Below, one piece after another: positions 55,396 through 63,341 of a stretch of 64,000 bases of DNA (positions are counted from its first letter, which is position 1; each line of letters begins with the position of its first letter). Under the pieces are notes generated by a model. That model saw only the letters and a list, made by a program, of their open reading frames with translations. It ran no database searches and was not told the DNA's origin. Where the stretch lies: NCBI GenBank assembly GCA_015056145.1, contig SVGY01000009.1:1-64000 (forward strand), in the 5' to 3' direction. The DNA is from Clostridiales bacterium (lineage in GTDB: Bacteria; Bacillota; Clostridia; Christensenellales; Aristaeellaceae). Position numbers and translations under genes: made by a program.

Positions 55396-56820
55396 ATGAC
55401 CAAATCTCTCCCGATTTTTTCCAGGCTACGGCAATTCTTCCGGGATTGCCTCTGCTGGGACAAGCCCTTCGCCCGCAATGTTTTCCTTGTAGCCCTTCCC
55501 ATGGTACTGCAATCCCTTGTGGAATCCTCCCTGCATATTGTGGATGGCCTGATGGTCTCCGGCCTTGGAGACATTGCCTATTCCGCCGTTACGCAGGCCA
55601 ACCGTTTCTCCTTTGTGTTCAACCTTTTCAGCGTTGGCGCATTTACAGGCGGCGCCATTTACCTGAGTCAGTACTGGGGCGCAAGGGATATCAAAAAAAT
55701 GCGCTGGTCCATGGGTGTCAGCATGCTTTATGCACTGTTGATCGCCGCCGTATTCACTTTGGCAGGCATGCTGTTTCCCAGGCAGATCGTCGCCTGCTTC
55801 CTCAAACCCGGCGAAAGCTTCGAGCTGGCGGTAAAATACCTGCGTATCGTTGCGCCCGGTTATCTTTTCTCCGCCATCAGCGGGGTATACGGCACCACCA
55901 TCAAAAGCGGCGAAAAGACCCACCTGCCCATGATTTCCGGCATGGCGGGCATCGGTGTAAACACGCTTCTAAACTATGTGCTGATTTTTGGCAAATGGGG
56001 CTTTCCCAAACTTGGCGTGGAAGGCGCTGCGCTGGCTACCGTCATCGCCGCATTTGTGAGCATGATCCTGAACCTCTGCTTTGCCTACGGCATGCATCTG
56101 CCTGCCGGCGCAAGAATCCTGGAGTGGATCCCCAGAGAGAAGGGCTTTGCCTCCCAATATATCAAAACCACTGTGCCCGTTATTTTCAACGAAGGCCTTT
56201 GGGGGCTGGGCACCACCATGTACAGCGTGTTCTACGGCCGCATGGGCGACAATGCCGTGGCTACCATGGGCGTGTGCAATACCATCAACGATCTTGTCTG
56301 GGTGATTATCTTTGCGCTGATGAACGCCACCGCCATCATTATTGGCAAAACACTGGGTACTGGCAACCGGGAGCGTGCCTATCTCTACGCCAAACGGCTC
56401 ATTGCCGGTTCCATGCTTTCCGGGCTGATACTGGGCGCACTGGTCATCTTCTTCAAGGGGCCCATGGTAAACCTGTTTTCCGGTTTGAGTCAACAGGTGC
56501 GCAGCAGCGCTGAAACCATCCTTGTGATTGGCGCCGCCACCATCTGGTTCCGTGCCTTCAACACGGTGAATATTGTGGGCGTACTGCGCAGCGGCGGCGA
56601 TACGGTGTTCAGCCTTGCGATGGATGCAGGTACCCTCTGGCTGATCGGCGTGCCCTTTACCGGACTGGCGGCGTTGGTTTTCCATTGGCCGCTGGAAATC
56701 GTGTTCCTGTGCACCCTGTCCGAAGAGATTGTGAAAATGCTCATCGGTATGCCAAGATTCAAAAGCCGCAAATGGATGAACGTGCTAACGGAAGCAAAGG
56801 AGAATGAATATGCAGATTGA
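55396..56820 (+). CDS. MATE family efflux transporter
   Basis: A 474-aa cation-coupled exporter with twelve hydrophobic segments in two repeats (VFLVALPMVLQSLVESSLHIVDGLMVSGLG and, in the second half, TVPVIFNEGLWGLGTTMYSVFYGRMGDNAVATM). MATE proteins remove drugs, cations or metabolites. Start after AGAGGA. The stop overlaps the next gene's start by 11 bp, coupling it to a ProB-like kinase. Confidence 0.9.
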   Translation: MTKSLPIFSRLRQFFRDCLCWDKPFARNVFLVALPMVLQSLVESSLHIVDGLMVSGLGDIAYSAVTQANRFSFVFNLFSVGAFTGGAIYLSQYWGARDIKKMRWSMGVSMLYALLIAAVFTLAGMLFPRQIVACFLKPGESFELAVKYLRIVAPGYLFSAISGVYGTTIKSGEKTHLPMISGMAGIGVNTLLNYVLIFGKWGFPKLGVEGAALATVIAAFVSMILNLCFAYGMHLPAGARILEWIPREKGFASQYIKTTVPVIFNEGLWGLGTTMYSVFYGRMGDNAVATMGVCNTINDLVWVIIFALMNATAIIIGKTLGTGNRERAYLYAKRLIAGSMLSGLILGALVIFFKGPMVNLFSGLSQQVRSSAETILVIGAATIWFRAFNTVNIVGVLRSGGDTVFSLAMDAGTLWLIGVPFTGLAALVFHWPLEIVFLCTLSEEIVKMLIGMPRFKSRKWMNVLTEAKENEYAD

Positions 56821-57634
56821 TCTTGTTGTTAAAATCGGCAGTATGGCGCTGATCCAGAAGGCGGACAAGGCCATCGATTACAACGCCTTCCAGCGGCTCG
56901 GTTCTGCACTGAAGCCCGGAATGATCCTCATCACCAGCGGTGCAGCCGAAATTGGCCGGCTGGACTATATTCAGCGCACGGGCCGTGAACTGATGGGCCA
57001 GCGGGAACAGGTCAAGGTGGATTATTCCGCCCAGGGCCAGAGCATTCTCATGGATACCTACCGCCGCTTTGTGCATCCCGAATACAGTCTGCGGCAGGTG
57101 CTGGTGGAGCATACCCACTTCAACGATCTCCAGCGCAGGGAGCATATCCGGCAAATGCTCCTGCGGGCTGCCGAACAAGGGGCCATTCCCGTCATCAACT
57201 ACAACGACCCCGTCAGCGACGAAGAAGTGCGCAAGATGGAGCTTGCCAGCCGCCGTGCAGAGGGCGAAGACGTGGTGGAATGTGTGGACAACGACGAAAC
57301 CGCCGAGGTGGTAGCCCAGCTGGTAAACGCCAAAAACCTGCTGCTGCTCACCAGCACCGAGGGCATTTATCTGGATAAAAACGACCCCTCCACGCTGGTT
57401 ACGCAGGTCAAGGCCCGTACCCACGAAGAGATGCAGCACAAGGTGGAAGAGCTGATGCAGCACTGTGAAGGCGCAAGCCGTGCCGGCGCCAACGGAGCCA
57501 AGGCCAAGCTGGCATATGCCCTGCGTGCAGTGGAAAGCGGCACCAATGTTTACATCGGCCATGCAAGGCACCATATCGGCGACCTGCTCACCGGAGCTGT
57601 TCCCTGTACCCGGCTGATCCTGGAGGAAAACTGA
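56810..57634 (+). CDS. Glutamate 5-kinase-like amino acid kinase
   Basis: A 274-aa member of the amino acid kinase fold, most like ProB without the PUA domain. The phosphate-binding start VVKIGSMAL, LITSGAAEIGRL, QVLVEHTHFNDLQRREHIRQML, PVINYNDPVSDEE, CVDNDETAEVVAQLVNAKNLLLLTSTEGIY and GAKAKLAYAL mirror ProB motifs. No proA is nearby and ProB-typical substrate residues diverge, so the substrate may differ. ATG at 56810 has AAAGGAG upstream, inside the end of the MATE gene. Confidence 0.7.
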   Translation: MQIDLVVKIGSMALIQKADKAIDYNAFQRLGSALKPGMILITSGAAEIGRLDYIQRTGRELMGQREQVKVDYSAQGQSILMDTYRRFVHPEYSLRQVLVEHTHFNDLQRREHIRQMLLRAAEQGAIPVINYNDPVSDEEVRKMELASRRAEGEDVVECVDNDETAEVVAQLVNAKNLLLLTSTEGIYLDKNDPSTLVTQVKARTHEEMQHKVEELMQHCEGASRAGANGAKAKLAYALRAVESGTNVYIGHARHHIGDLLTGAVPCTRLILEEN

Positions 57635-58134
57635 TGAACTGGCTAAATCTGATTTACCTTCTGCCCCTGGGTTTTCTTTACTGGCTGTTTCTTGCGCCGG
57701 GAAGAGGTTACCGGCTCATTCACAGCGAAGATCAGCTGCTTTCCGCCCCGGAGCTGCGCTTTCGATACACGGCGGATGAACTGGATATTTACTTTTCCGG
57801 CATTTCCGATCAAAACACGCTGACGAAACTCTGGCGATGGAAATATGCCGCCACTGCCGTTTTTCTTTTGGTAATGGTGGGTATCTCCTTCAATTTCGAT
57901 CTACCCGGCTGGTTGCGCATCGCAATGATCGCCGCAGCCGGGCTCCGGGCTATGGTTGCTGTTGCAGAAACTCTTTTGCTGTTTGATCTGCAGCGTCGTC
58001 ACCTGAAGGGGCAGCCCCTGACCACTGCCCGGGCCGCATCCTTCCTCACCAGCCTCAAATGGTGCCTGACCGCCCTTTGGCTGCTGGAGCTGTTCGGCTA
58101 TCTGGTGGTAGGGGCCGCCAAAATGTCCGCCTGA
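57634..58134 (+). CDS. Unknown four-helix membrane protein
   Basis: A 166-aa protein with four hydrophobic segments (about 4-20, 71-88, 92-118 and 140-160). I do not recognise the family. The start codon overlaps the stop of the ProB-like gene by 1 bp, so it is the third gene of the MATE operon. Between segments 1 and 2 lies a cytosolic or outer loop with a short hydrophilic stretch. It may be a partner of the transporter, but that is inference from position. Confidence 0.65.
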   Translation: MNWLNLIYLLPLGFLYWLFLAPGRGYRLIHSEDQLLSAPELRFRYTADELDIYFSGISDQNTLTKLWRWKYAATAVFLLVMVGISFNFDLPGWLRIAMIAAAGLRAMVAVAETLLLFDLQRRHLKGQPLTTARAASFLTSLKWCLTALWLLELFGYLVVGAAKMSA

Positions 58135-58149
58135 GCTTTTCAAAAAAAC

Positions 58150-58195
58150 AACACAACCTTGAAACGGTATGTTTCCGCTCCAAGGTTGTGTTTTG
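58150..58195. terminator. Bidirectional terminator between the MATE operon and the beta-helix gene
   Basis: AACACAACCTTG (58150-58161) pairs with CAAGGTTGTGTT (58181-58192), a 12-bp stem with a smaller AAAC/GTTT stem in the loop, flanked by T-runs on both strands. Confidence 0.9.
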
Positions 58196-58204
58196 TTATT
58201 GTCA

Positions 58205-59320
58205 TTATTTTACCCGGAGGATCCGGTCATCGGGCACGCCCACAATGGTGGTGGAGTCGCAGGCGGCGCCTTCCAGAATCAGCCGTGCGTCCGGGCTGGT
58301 AAAGACCTGATTGACCACGATGTTACCCTTGCCGCTGATGCGCACGGAGCCGTCAGCAATATTGTTCATCAGCACATTTCCGTCGCCTTCCACCCGGATG
58401 GAATCATCGGAGCTGTGAAGGATGGTGTTGTCCGTGATGCGGTTTTCGCTGCCGATGATATATATGGCAACGGTTTTACGGTAAGAAGGGGTACGCATAT
58501 CGTTGTTGCCCGCATTCTTGTCAAAGTACCAGAAGGTGCCGGGATCATCGAAAAGGCAATGATCCACCGAGCTTGCGTTGATATGATCATAGAAAAGCGC
58601 AGCTGCAACCAGCCCGTCGCCGTCGGAGAAACCGCCGCCGGTGCGCACAAAGATATTGTCCTGTACCTCAAGATTGTGCATATTGCGCCCCTTGCCGCAG
58701 GCATAGAAGCCGTAGAAGGGGTTATCCGCCACGATGCAGCAACGGAAACGATTGTAATAGGCCGCACGGGGTGCAAAGTAAAAACCATTGCCACAGCCGT
58801 CCACATTGAGTTTTTCAAAGAGGCAGGCATCCACCTCCGCTTGTTCCGCAATGCAGACCGCATTGGCCAGCCCGCAGAAGGACAGTTTGGAAAACTCGCA
58901 CTGATCTGTGCGCACGCTGTCAAGGCACAGACCGGACATTTTAGTGGGGTTTTCAAAATTCACAAAGGGACGGGTATCCATGCCCTCAATATCGCCCTGA
59001 ATGCCCAGGTTTTTCACCACTGCGCCACTGATAGGGTCGGCCTTTTTGCCGATCTTCAGGGCAGCAAAATCCCGGCCCTGCATGCGCAGCTTGGTGCCGT
59101 GATCCGTCTCGAAAACTCCGTTGGGGTCGGTGTTGCAGGCCCACATTTCACCGGAAAAGCACAGGGAAGAAGCATCCACCGTAACCGGCGATGCAATATT
59201 GTATTCCCGGTTGGGCAGCGTCAGCCTGCCGCCGTGGTTTTCCAGCAACTCGAGCTGCCGCTGGATCTCCGGAGCGGAGTCCTGATAAACGGAGGTAGCG
59301 TATTGATTCTGCTGATTCAT
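58205..59320 (-). CDS. Right-handed parallel beta-helix protein
   Basis: A 371-aa pectate-lyase-like fold protein. Repeated short strands with Asn/Ser turns are evident (CIAEQAEVDACLFEKLNVDGCGNGFYF, NLEVQDNIFVRTGGGFSDGDG, IYIIGSENRITDNTILHSSDDSIRVEGDGNVLMNN). There is no signal peptide or membrane segment, so it may stay in the cytosol or leave by another route. No catalytic motif is identifiable. The start has GAGGAAG upstream and its own promoter. Confidence 0.8.
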   Translation of the reverse strand: MNQQNQYATSVYQDSAPEIQRQLELLENHGGRLTLPNREYNIASPVTVDASSLCFSGEMWACNTDPNGVFETDHGTKLRMQGRDFAALKIGKKADPISGAVVKNLGIQGDIEGMDTRPFVNFENPTKMSGLCLDSVRTDQCEFSKLSFCGLANAVCIAEQAEVDACLFEKLNVDGCGNGFYFAPRAAYYNRFRCCIVADNPFYGFYACGKGRNMHNLEVQDNIFVRTGGGFSDGDGLVAAALFYDHINASSVDHCLFDDPGTFWYFDKNAGNNDMRTPSYRKTVAIYIIGSENRITDNTILHSSDDSIRVEGDGNVLMNNIADGSVRISGKGNIVVNQVFTSPDARLILEGAACDSTTIVGVPDDRILRVK

Positions 59321-59353
59321 GCTATGTACTTCCTCTCACAAGTTTCTGCCCAC

Positions 59354-59382
59354 ATGGTAGCACAGGCCGGAAGGAAAAGCAA
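59354..59382 (-). promoter_or_regulatory. Promoter of the beta-helix gene
   Basis: Minus-strand TTGCTT (59382-59377), a 17-bp spacer and TACCAT (59359-59354), about 34 bp before the start codon. Confidence 0.65.
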
Positions 59383-59484
59383 CAAGGATTATCGATGTTT
59401 CCGTCTTATACAAAAACAGCCGTGACGATACACTGCATCACCGCTGGCAGGAGAATTCTTAAGGAACAATCTATCCCACAACAG

Positions 59485-59520
59485 GAAAAAACGAGCATCC
59501 GGCGAATACCGGATGCTCGT
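59485..59520 (-). terminator. Terminator downstream of the small ORF
   Basis: Minus-strand ACGAGCATCCGG (59520-59509) pairs with CCGGATGCTCGT (59502-59491), a perfect 12-bp stem with a 6-nt loop, followed by TTTTTCC. It begins 5 nt after the stop codon of the small ORF at 59566-59525. Confidence 0.9.
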
Positions 59521-59524
59521 TTGC

Positions 59525-59566
59525 TTATGTGGCCAAACAAACGCAATGCACTGATCCAGTGCGCAT
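59525..59566 (-). CDS. Candidate 13-residue peptide, MRTGSVHCVCLAT
   Basis: An ATG at 59566 with AGGAGG 8 nt upstream (59580-59575) opens 13 codons ending in TAA. The first codons overlap a palindrome GCACTGGATCAGTGC (59549-59563), and an intrinsic terminator starts 5 nt after the stop. The layout is that of a leader peptide, but the beta-helix gene has its own promoter further downstream. It may instead be the tail of the DUF5131 transcript. No promoter of its own is clear. Confidence 0.45.
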   Translation of the reverse strand: MRTGSVHCVCLAT

Positions 59567-59624
59567 AATTGCGCCCTCCTGAAATGTATGCTTTTTTTCG
59601 TCTGCTCTCCAAATTGGAACTTAA

Positions 59625-60341
59625 TCAACGATTGCGTTTGAAATCTATATCAGCTTTTCTTGCTTGAGCACACAGATCCTTTGTTTGCAACTTGTATTCC
59701 ATACCGTTCTTAATAAAATGCGTTCCGCATTGCCTGAATTCAAAAGACACGTTTTTCCTGATGCACTGCTCTCTAATCTTGAGCACCCAATCGTAGTCAA
59801 GCGGTCTTGCATTCGTGTCCGATTCACCGCCGACAACCACAAGTTCAATACCGTCAAGATATCGTTCTATATCAATGGCTTCGATAAGTGGCTGAGCCGT
59901 TATACACTTATGCTTGATCGGAAGTTTTTCAAAAATTCCAAGCTTATAGTCTGCATTCTTTTGATTCTCAACCGTACAGCAAACGACCACGTTTTCATAG
60001 CCGTCATCCCAATCATCGGGAATGCAGTCCATAAATCTGTCGATGCGCTTGGTGAGAAAGAGGAAGGTACAATCCTTGCGCTCCTTTATCATCTTCCAGC
60101 ATTCTGGGCGCCATGCATCTGCTTCCTCAATCAGAAAATCGGTGGAAAAGCAGGTATATACAATGCCGGATTTCATTTTATAATTGCCGTTCTTTAAGTG
60201 TTCTATGGGCTTTGCAAAGTCCTTTGTTTTTTCAATGATACTTGTATCAACACCACGCTTTGCGTCGCCCTTGTGGATATAGCAATACAGGCAGCCGTCG
60301 CTGCACTTTTTGCAGCCTCTCCACGGATTCCACATCGCCAT
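59625..60341 (-). CDS. DUF5131 / phage Gp37-Gp68 family protein
   Basis: A 238-aa protein with CKKCSDGCLYCY at the N-terminus, giving the CxxxCxxC-like cluster of the DUF5131 (phage protein Gp37/Gp68) family, then FLTKRIDRF, VVVCCTVENQ, ITAQPLIEAIDIE and VVVGGESDTNARP. The family is radical-SAM-like and often phage or island borne. Base composition is AT-richer than its neighbours, which fits transfer. Promoter and terminator indicate a single-gene unit. Confidence 0.85.
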   Translation of the reverse strand: MAMWNPWRGCKKCSDGCLYCYIHKGDAKRGVDTSIIEKTKDFAKPIEHLKNGNYKMKSGIVYTCFSTDFLIEEADAWRPECWKMIKERKDCTFLFLTKRIDRFMDCIPDDWDDGYENVVVCCTVENQKNADYKLGIFEKLPIKHKCITAQPLIEAIDIERYLDGIELVVVGGESDTNARPLDYDWVLKIREQCIRKNVSFEFRQCGTHFIKNGMEYKLQTKDLCAQARKADIDFKRNR

Positions 60342-60376
60342 ATTCTTACCTCGTCCAATTCCAGTTTGCCGCTTTC

Positions 60377-60406
60377 ATTCTATCACAGCAGCCCACAAAA
60401 CCGCAA
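60377..60406 (-). promoter_or_regulatory. Promoter of the DUF5131 gene
   Basis: Minus-strand TTGCGG (60406-60401), an 18-bp spacer and TAGAAT (60382-60377), 36 bp before the ATG. Confidence 0.6.
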
Positions 60407-60517
60407 GCCAGCCAAGGCTTGTGTTTCGCTATTTGCATGTTGTAAAGCGAAGGATAACTTCACCCTTTTCATCACCCTTGCAGCCGACACAGACTTTTTT
60501 CACAAAAAGCAAAACGG

Positions 60518-61237
60518 TTATTCAGCTTTCGTTGCGGTTTCCTCCCGGCGTCTTCTGGCCATTGCCTTCACCCACATCGCCACCAGGAAAGACAGCAGCG
60601 CCAAAATCAACAAAAGCGCAGGAACACCAAGGACGATACCGCTGCAAATAACGCTGAATGCGGCAAGTATCACCGCAAAAATCAGCAGCACAAGCACCAC
60701 GGGTTTCCATTTCAAGGCCGCATATACCGCCACGATCACCAGTCCTGCGACCATCAGCCCCAGCCCGATATACAAAAGGGCCGCCCGCCAGGTGAAGAAG
60801 AGAGCGGTTCCAAACTTGCCGTAATCGGTGTACCATTCGTTCATAGTGTCGGAAAAAACGCCTGCCATGATGATGGCCATCAGTCCAAAAGCAAAGCCTG
60901 CCAATCCAAAACCTGCTGCCCATTTCAACGGGGCAGGCCAACTTCGCCTGGTAGAGAGGGAACCTTCCTTAGGGACAGCCGTTGCTTCGTTCTGACAAAC
61001 GGGCGTATTCATCTGCTGAGGGGCGGCAGACAACTCCTCCACCTCATCCAAAAGCAGATAATCCGTAGGCACCTGAAACAGTTTGCTGAGCTGAATGATT
61101 TTTTCCGTATCCGGAATGGCTTCTCCGGTTTCCCAGCGGGATACGGCCTGACGGGAGATGCCCATTTTCTCGGCCAGCTCTTCCTGAGAGAAACCGGCCT
61201 TTTTTCTCTGAGCCAAAATCTTGTTTCCGATCTTCAT
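60518..61237 (-). CDS. XRE-family regulator with C-terminal membrane domain
   Basis: A 239-aa protein. Residues 1-60 are a Cro/C1 helix-turn-helix (MKIGNKILAQRKKAGFSQEELAEKMGISRQAVSRWETGEAIPDTEKI). A linker of about 55 residues follows, then four hydrophobic segments and a basic C-terminus. Such membrane-tethered XRE proteins are common in Clostridia, but ligands are mostly unknown. The ATG at 61237 has GGAGG upstream. No target operon is evident beside it. Confidence 0.88.
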   Translation of the reverse strand: MKIGNKILAQRKKAGFSQEELAEKMGISRQAVSRWETGEAIPDTEKIIQLSKLFQVPTDYLLLDEVEELSAAPQQMNTPVCQNEATAVPKEGSLSTRRSWPAPLKWAAGFGLAGFAFGLMAIIMAGVFSDTMNEWYTDYGKFGTALFFTWRAALLYIGLGLMVAGLVIVAVYAALKWKPVVLVLLIFAVILAAFSVICSGIVLGVPALLLILALLSFLVAMWVKAMARRRREETATKAE

Positions 61238-61357
61238 AACAGAAGCCTCCTTGGGGGATGATTTCCTGCTCATTATGCTCGGACACCTCCGGGAATGCTA
61301 TAAAGTCAACCTTGAATTTCCGCAACTGGGAGTTGCAATGACGCTATCAGGCGGTTT

Positions 61358-62044
61358 TCAGCTATCCAGCCGCACCTTGACCGGCTGATTCACCGCCATG
61401 CCATCAGGCTGAACAACACAGTCATAGGCCAGCACCTTCACTCCTGCCCGGGCAGCCTCTGCCAGTGCATCCGCAAAGGCGGCGTGAGTAGCACGGTTGG
61501 CCTCGAAGTACTTCACGTTTTCCATCTGGATGATAAACACCGCATAGGCCTCATAGCCTTCCTGAATGCAGCGCATCAGGCCATGAAGATGCTTGATGCC
61601 CCGCTCCGTGGGCGCATCCGGGAAACGGACGATGCCATCCGTTTCAAGGGTCACGCCCTTAATCTCCACAAAGGCTTTGCGGCCGGCGGATTCCAGGTAC
61701 AGATCATATCGGGAATCGCCGTGGGTACATTCACGTTTTACCAGAGTCCATTCCTGCTGAAAATGACCAGCCTTTACATATTCCGCAAAGGCGGCGTTGG
61801 GGGCCACCGCATCCATGTTGATGATTCGCTCCCCCTTGCGCACAGCAATGAGGTCATAATCGGTGCTGCGCTTTTCGCTGGGAACATACTGCAGCCATAC
61901 GTCTGCACCGGGCACCAGCAATTCCTTGCACCGCCCGGTGTTTTTCACATGCGCCACCACTTCCTTGCCATCCAGCAGGCAATGAGCCACAAATCGGTTG
62001 GGGCGGCTGAGAAAGGTGGCCTTCACCATATGTTCGTATTTCAT
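61358..62044 (-). CDS. sfsA: SfsA family DNA/RNA nuclease-like protein
   Basis: A 228-aa protein of the SfsA family (MVKATFLSRPNRFVAHCLLDGKEVVAHVKNTGRCKELLVPG, YLESAGRKAFVEIKGVTLETDGIVRFPDAPTERG). The IEIK-like motif FVEIKGVTLE fits a PD-(D/E)XK nuclease fold with OB-like N-terminus; the E. coli protein was named for sugar-fermentation stimulation. Its start overlaps the DUF3783 stop (TAATG), so the two are coupled. Confidence 0.93.
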   Translation of the reverse strand: MKYEHMVKATFLSRPNRFVAHCLLDGKEVVAHVKNTGRCKELLVPGADVWLQYVPSEKRSTDYDLIAVRKGERIINMDAVAPNAAFAEYVKAGHFQQEWTLVKRECTHGDSRYDLYLESAGRKAFVEIKGVTLETDGIVRFPDAPTERGIKHLHGLMRCIQEGYEAYAVFIIQMENVKYFEANRATHAAFADALAEAARAGVKVLAYDCVVQPDGMAVNQPVKVRLDS

Positions 62045-62442
62045 TAGGGTTTCGCCTCTTCGTGCCCGGCAGTGACGCCCTGCAGCACGGCAGCCCGTTC
62101 TGCCTGCAATTCCTGATACAGCTGTACGGAATTCCAGTCCTTGTTGGTTTCCGTAAGGATGGCTTTTAGCAGGACGGGCTGAAGCTTCATTTTCTTGAAG
62201 GCCTGCAAAAACAGGCTCACAAGGCCATTGGGAAAACCGGCCATTACCAGCATTTCTTCGGGGATAGTTCCCTCCGGCGGGATGGCTTCTCCTGCATCGG
62301 CAAGGCCACAAAGTGCGGAGAGGGGCTGCTGGTATTCGTCTTCCTCTACATTTCTCAGCTTGATGGAAAGACCCATGGCTGCAAAACGGATCTTCCGGCC
62401 TCTTTCACCGGTCAGGTTGTAGCAAAGCAAGGTGGGTTTCAT
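62044..62442 (-). CDS. DUF3783 family protein
   Basis: A 132-aa soluble protein with the DUF3783 pattern (CYNLTGERGRKIRFAAMGLSIKLRNVEEDEYQQPL, MLVMAGFPNGLVSLFLQAFKKMKLQPVLLKAILTETNKDW). Function is unknown; it is widespread in Clostridia. GGGAGGA precedes the ATG. It is translated together with sfsA, which may hint at a nucleic-acid role. Confidence 0.85.
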   Translation of the reverse strand: MKPTLLCYNLTGERGRKIRFAAMGLSIKLRNVEEDEYQQPLSALCGLADAGEAIPPEGTIPEEMLVMAGFPNGLVSLFLQAFKKMKLQPVLLKAILTETNKDWNSVQLYQELQAERAAVLQGVTAGHEEAKP

Positions 62443-62477
62443 AGTTATTCCTCCCTGGATATTCTATTTGGGGACAT

Positions 62478-63116
62478 TTATCTATTCCTCAGCCACGCAT
62501 AGTCGGCGGCGTTGAAAACGGGTTTCCCTTTTTTTAGATGGATGATTTGGTCAACAGCAAGCGGCACATAGGTTTCCACAAAATCATCCAACATGCTTTC
62601 CGTGAGGAAGTGAGTCCTCCCTATATACTCTTCCGTAAAGTCACAGGTCATATCGCCTATATACTCCTTCAGGCGAAAGGGGGCGATTTTGCCCAAAGCT
62701 TCACCGTCCAGGCAAATATCGCCGGTCAGGCAATTGCGAAGGCTGTATTTTCTCACGATATAGCTGTTGAGGATGCGGTAATCGTTGTGCAGAAGGGACA
62801 CTTCCTCCCGGGTGGCGGGCATTGCAAAGCGGTTGCCGTATATGAAAGCCCTGAAAAAGGCATCCTCCACCAGATGAATATAGTAGCCCAGATACAGCTC
62901 ATCCCCGTGGACAAGTTCAGAAAACATATACCCGAACTTTTCAAAATCAAAACAGACATGGGTATCCGTCCTGGTTTTGAAATGAGATGTTTCCTTCTGG
63001 GAATTATCCACCGCATCCGGCAGAATGCTACCAGTCAGAAAACGCTCTCTGTTTATGCCTTCGAGGCTGTTGCAAATCAACTCTCCAAACAGATAATGAA
63101 CGATTCTCTGCGCCAT
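62478..63116 (-). CDS. Phospholipase C-like (zinc-dependent PLC/S1 type) protein
   Basis: A 212-aa protein with FLTGSILPDAVD and YLGYYIHLVEDAFFRAFIYG, which recall the Asp/His zinc ligands of the zinc-dependent phospholipase C/P1-nuclease-like family of proteins in Clostridia. No signal peptide is present, so it would be cytosolic. The enzymatic role is unverified. GGAGAGGGGG precedes the ATG. It is divergent from the DUF2975/XRE module. Confidence 0.6.
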   Translation of the reverse strand: MAQRIVHYLFGELICNSLEGINRERFLTGSILPDAVDNSQKETSHFKTRTDTHVCFDFEKFGYMFSELVHGDELYLGYYIHLVEDAFFRAFIYGNRFAMPATREEVSLLHNDYRILNSYIVRKYSLRNCLTGDICLDGEALGKIAPFRLKEYIGDMTCDFTEEYIGRTHFLTESMLDDFVETYVPLAVDQIIHLKKGKPVFNAADYAWLRNR

Positions 63117-63235
63117 GGGTTACCCCCTCTCCTTGGGAAAACAGTTCTTTCTCAACAGAATCATCTTAACATAGAACGCAGAAAAAACACAAGAAAGGGT
63201 CGTACATATCGTGTTACGTTATTGTTTTATCGTAA

Positions 63236-63253
63236 TTCGATAAAAAGTTATTG
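63236..63253 (+). promoter_or_regulatory. Shared 18-bp element upstream of the second DUF2975/XRE module
   Basis: TTCGATAAAAAGTTATTG overlaps the start of the -35 box and matches the element at 28510-28527 in 16 of 18 positions. It occupies the same place relative to the promoter. Confidence 0.5.
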
Positions 63254-63279
63254 CATTTTTGTATCGGTAATGCTATACT
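63251..63279 (+). promoter_or_regulatory. Promoter of the second DUF2975/XRE module
   Basis: TTGCAT (63251-63256), a 17-bp spacer and TATACT (63274-63279), the same -10 hexamer and spacer length as the first module. Confidence 0.75.
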
Positions 63280-63287
63280 ATCCTTGC

Positions 63288-63341
63288 TGAATACACAGGA
63301 GGTATTTAGCTGAATACACATGAATACACAGGAGGTATTTA
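63288..63341 (+). repeat. Tandem duplication including the ribosome-binding site
   Basis: TGAATACACAGGAGGTATTTA occurs at 63288-63308 and again at 63321-63341, with a partial copy (TGAATACACA, 63311-63320) between. Only the second copy is followed by an ATG; in the first the equivalent position reads TTTAGC. Confidence 0.85.

Noticed and set aside
59485-59566. Attenuator controlling the beta-helix gene
   Set aside because: A separate promoter for the beta-helix gene lies downstream of the terminator at 59354-59382, so attenuation of that gene is not required.
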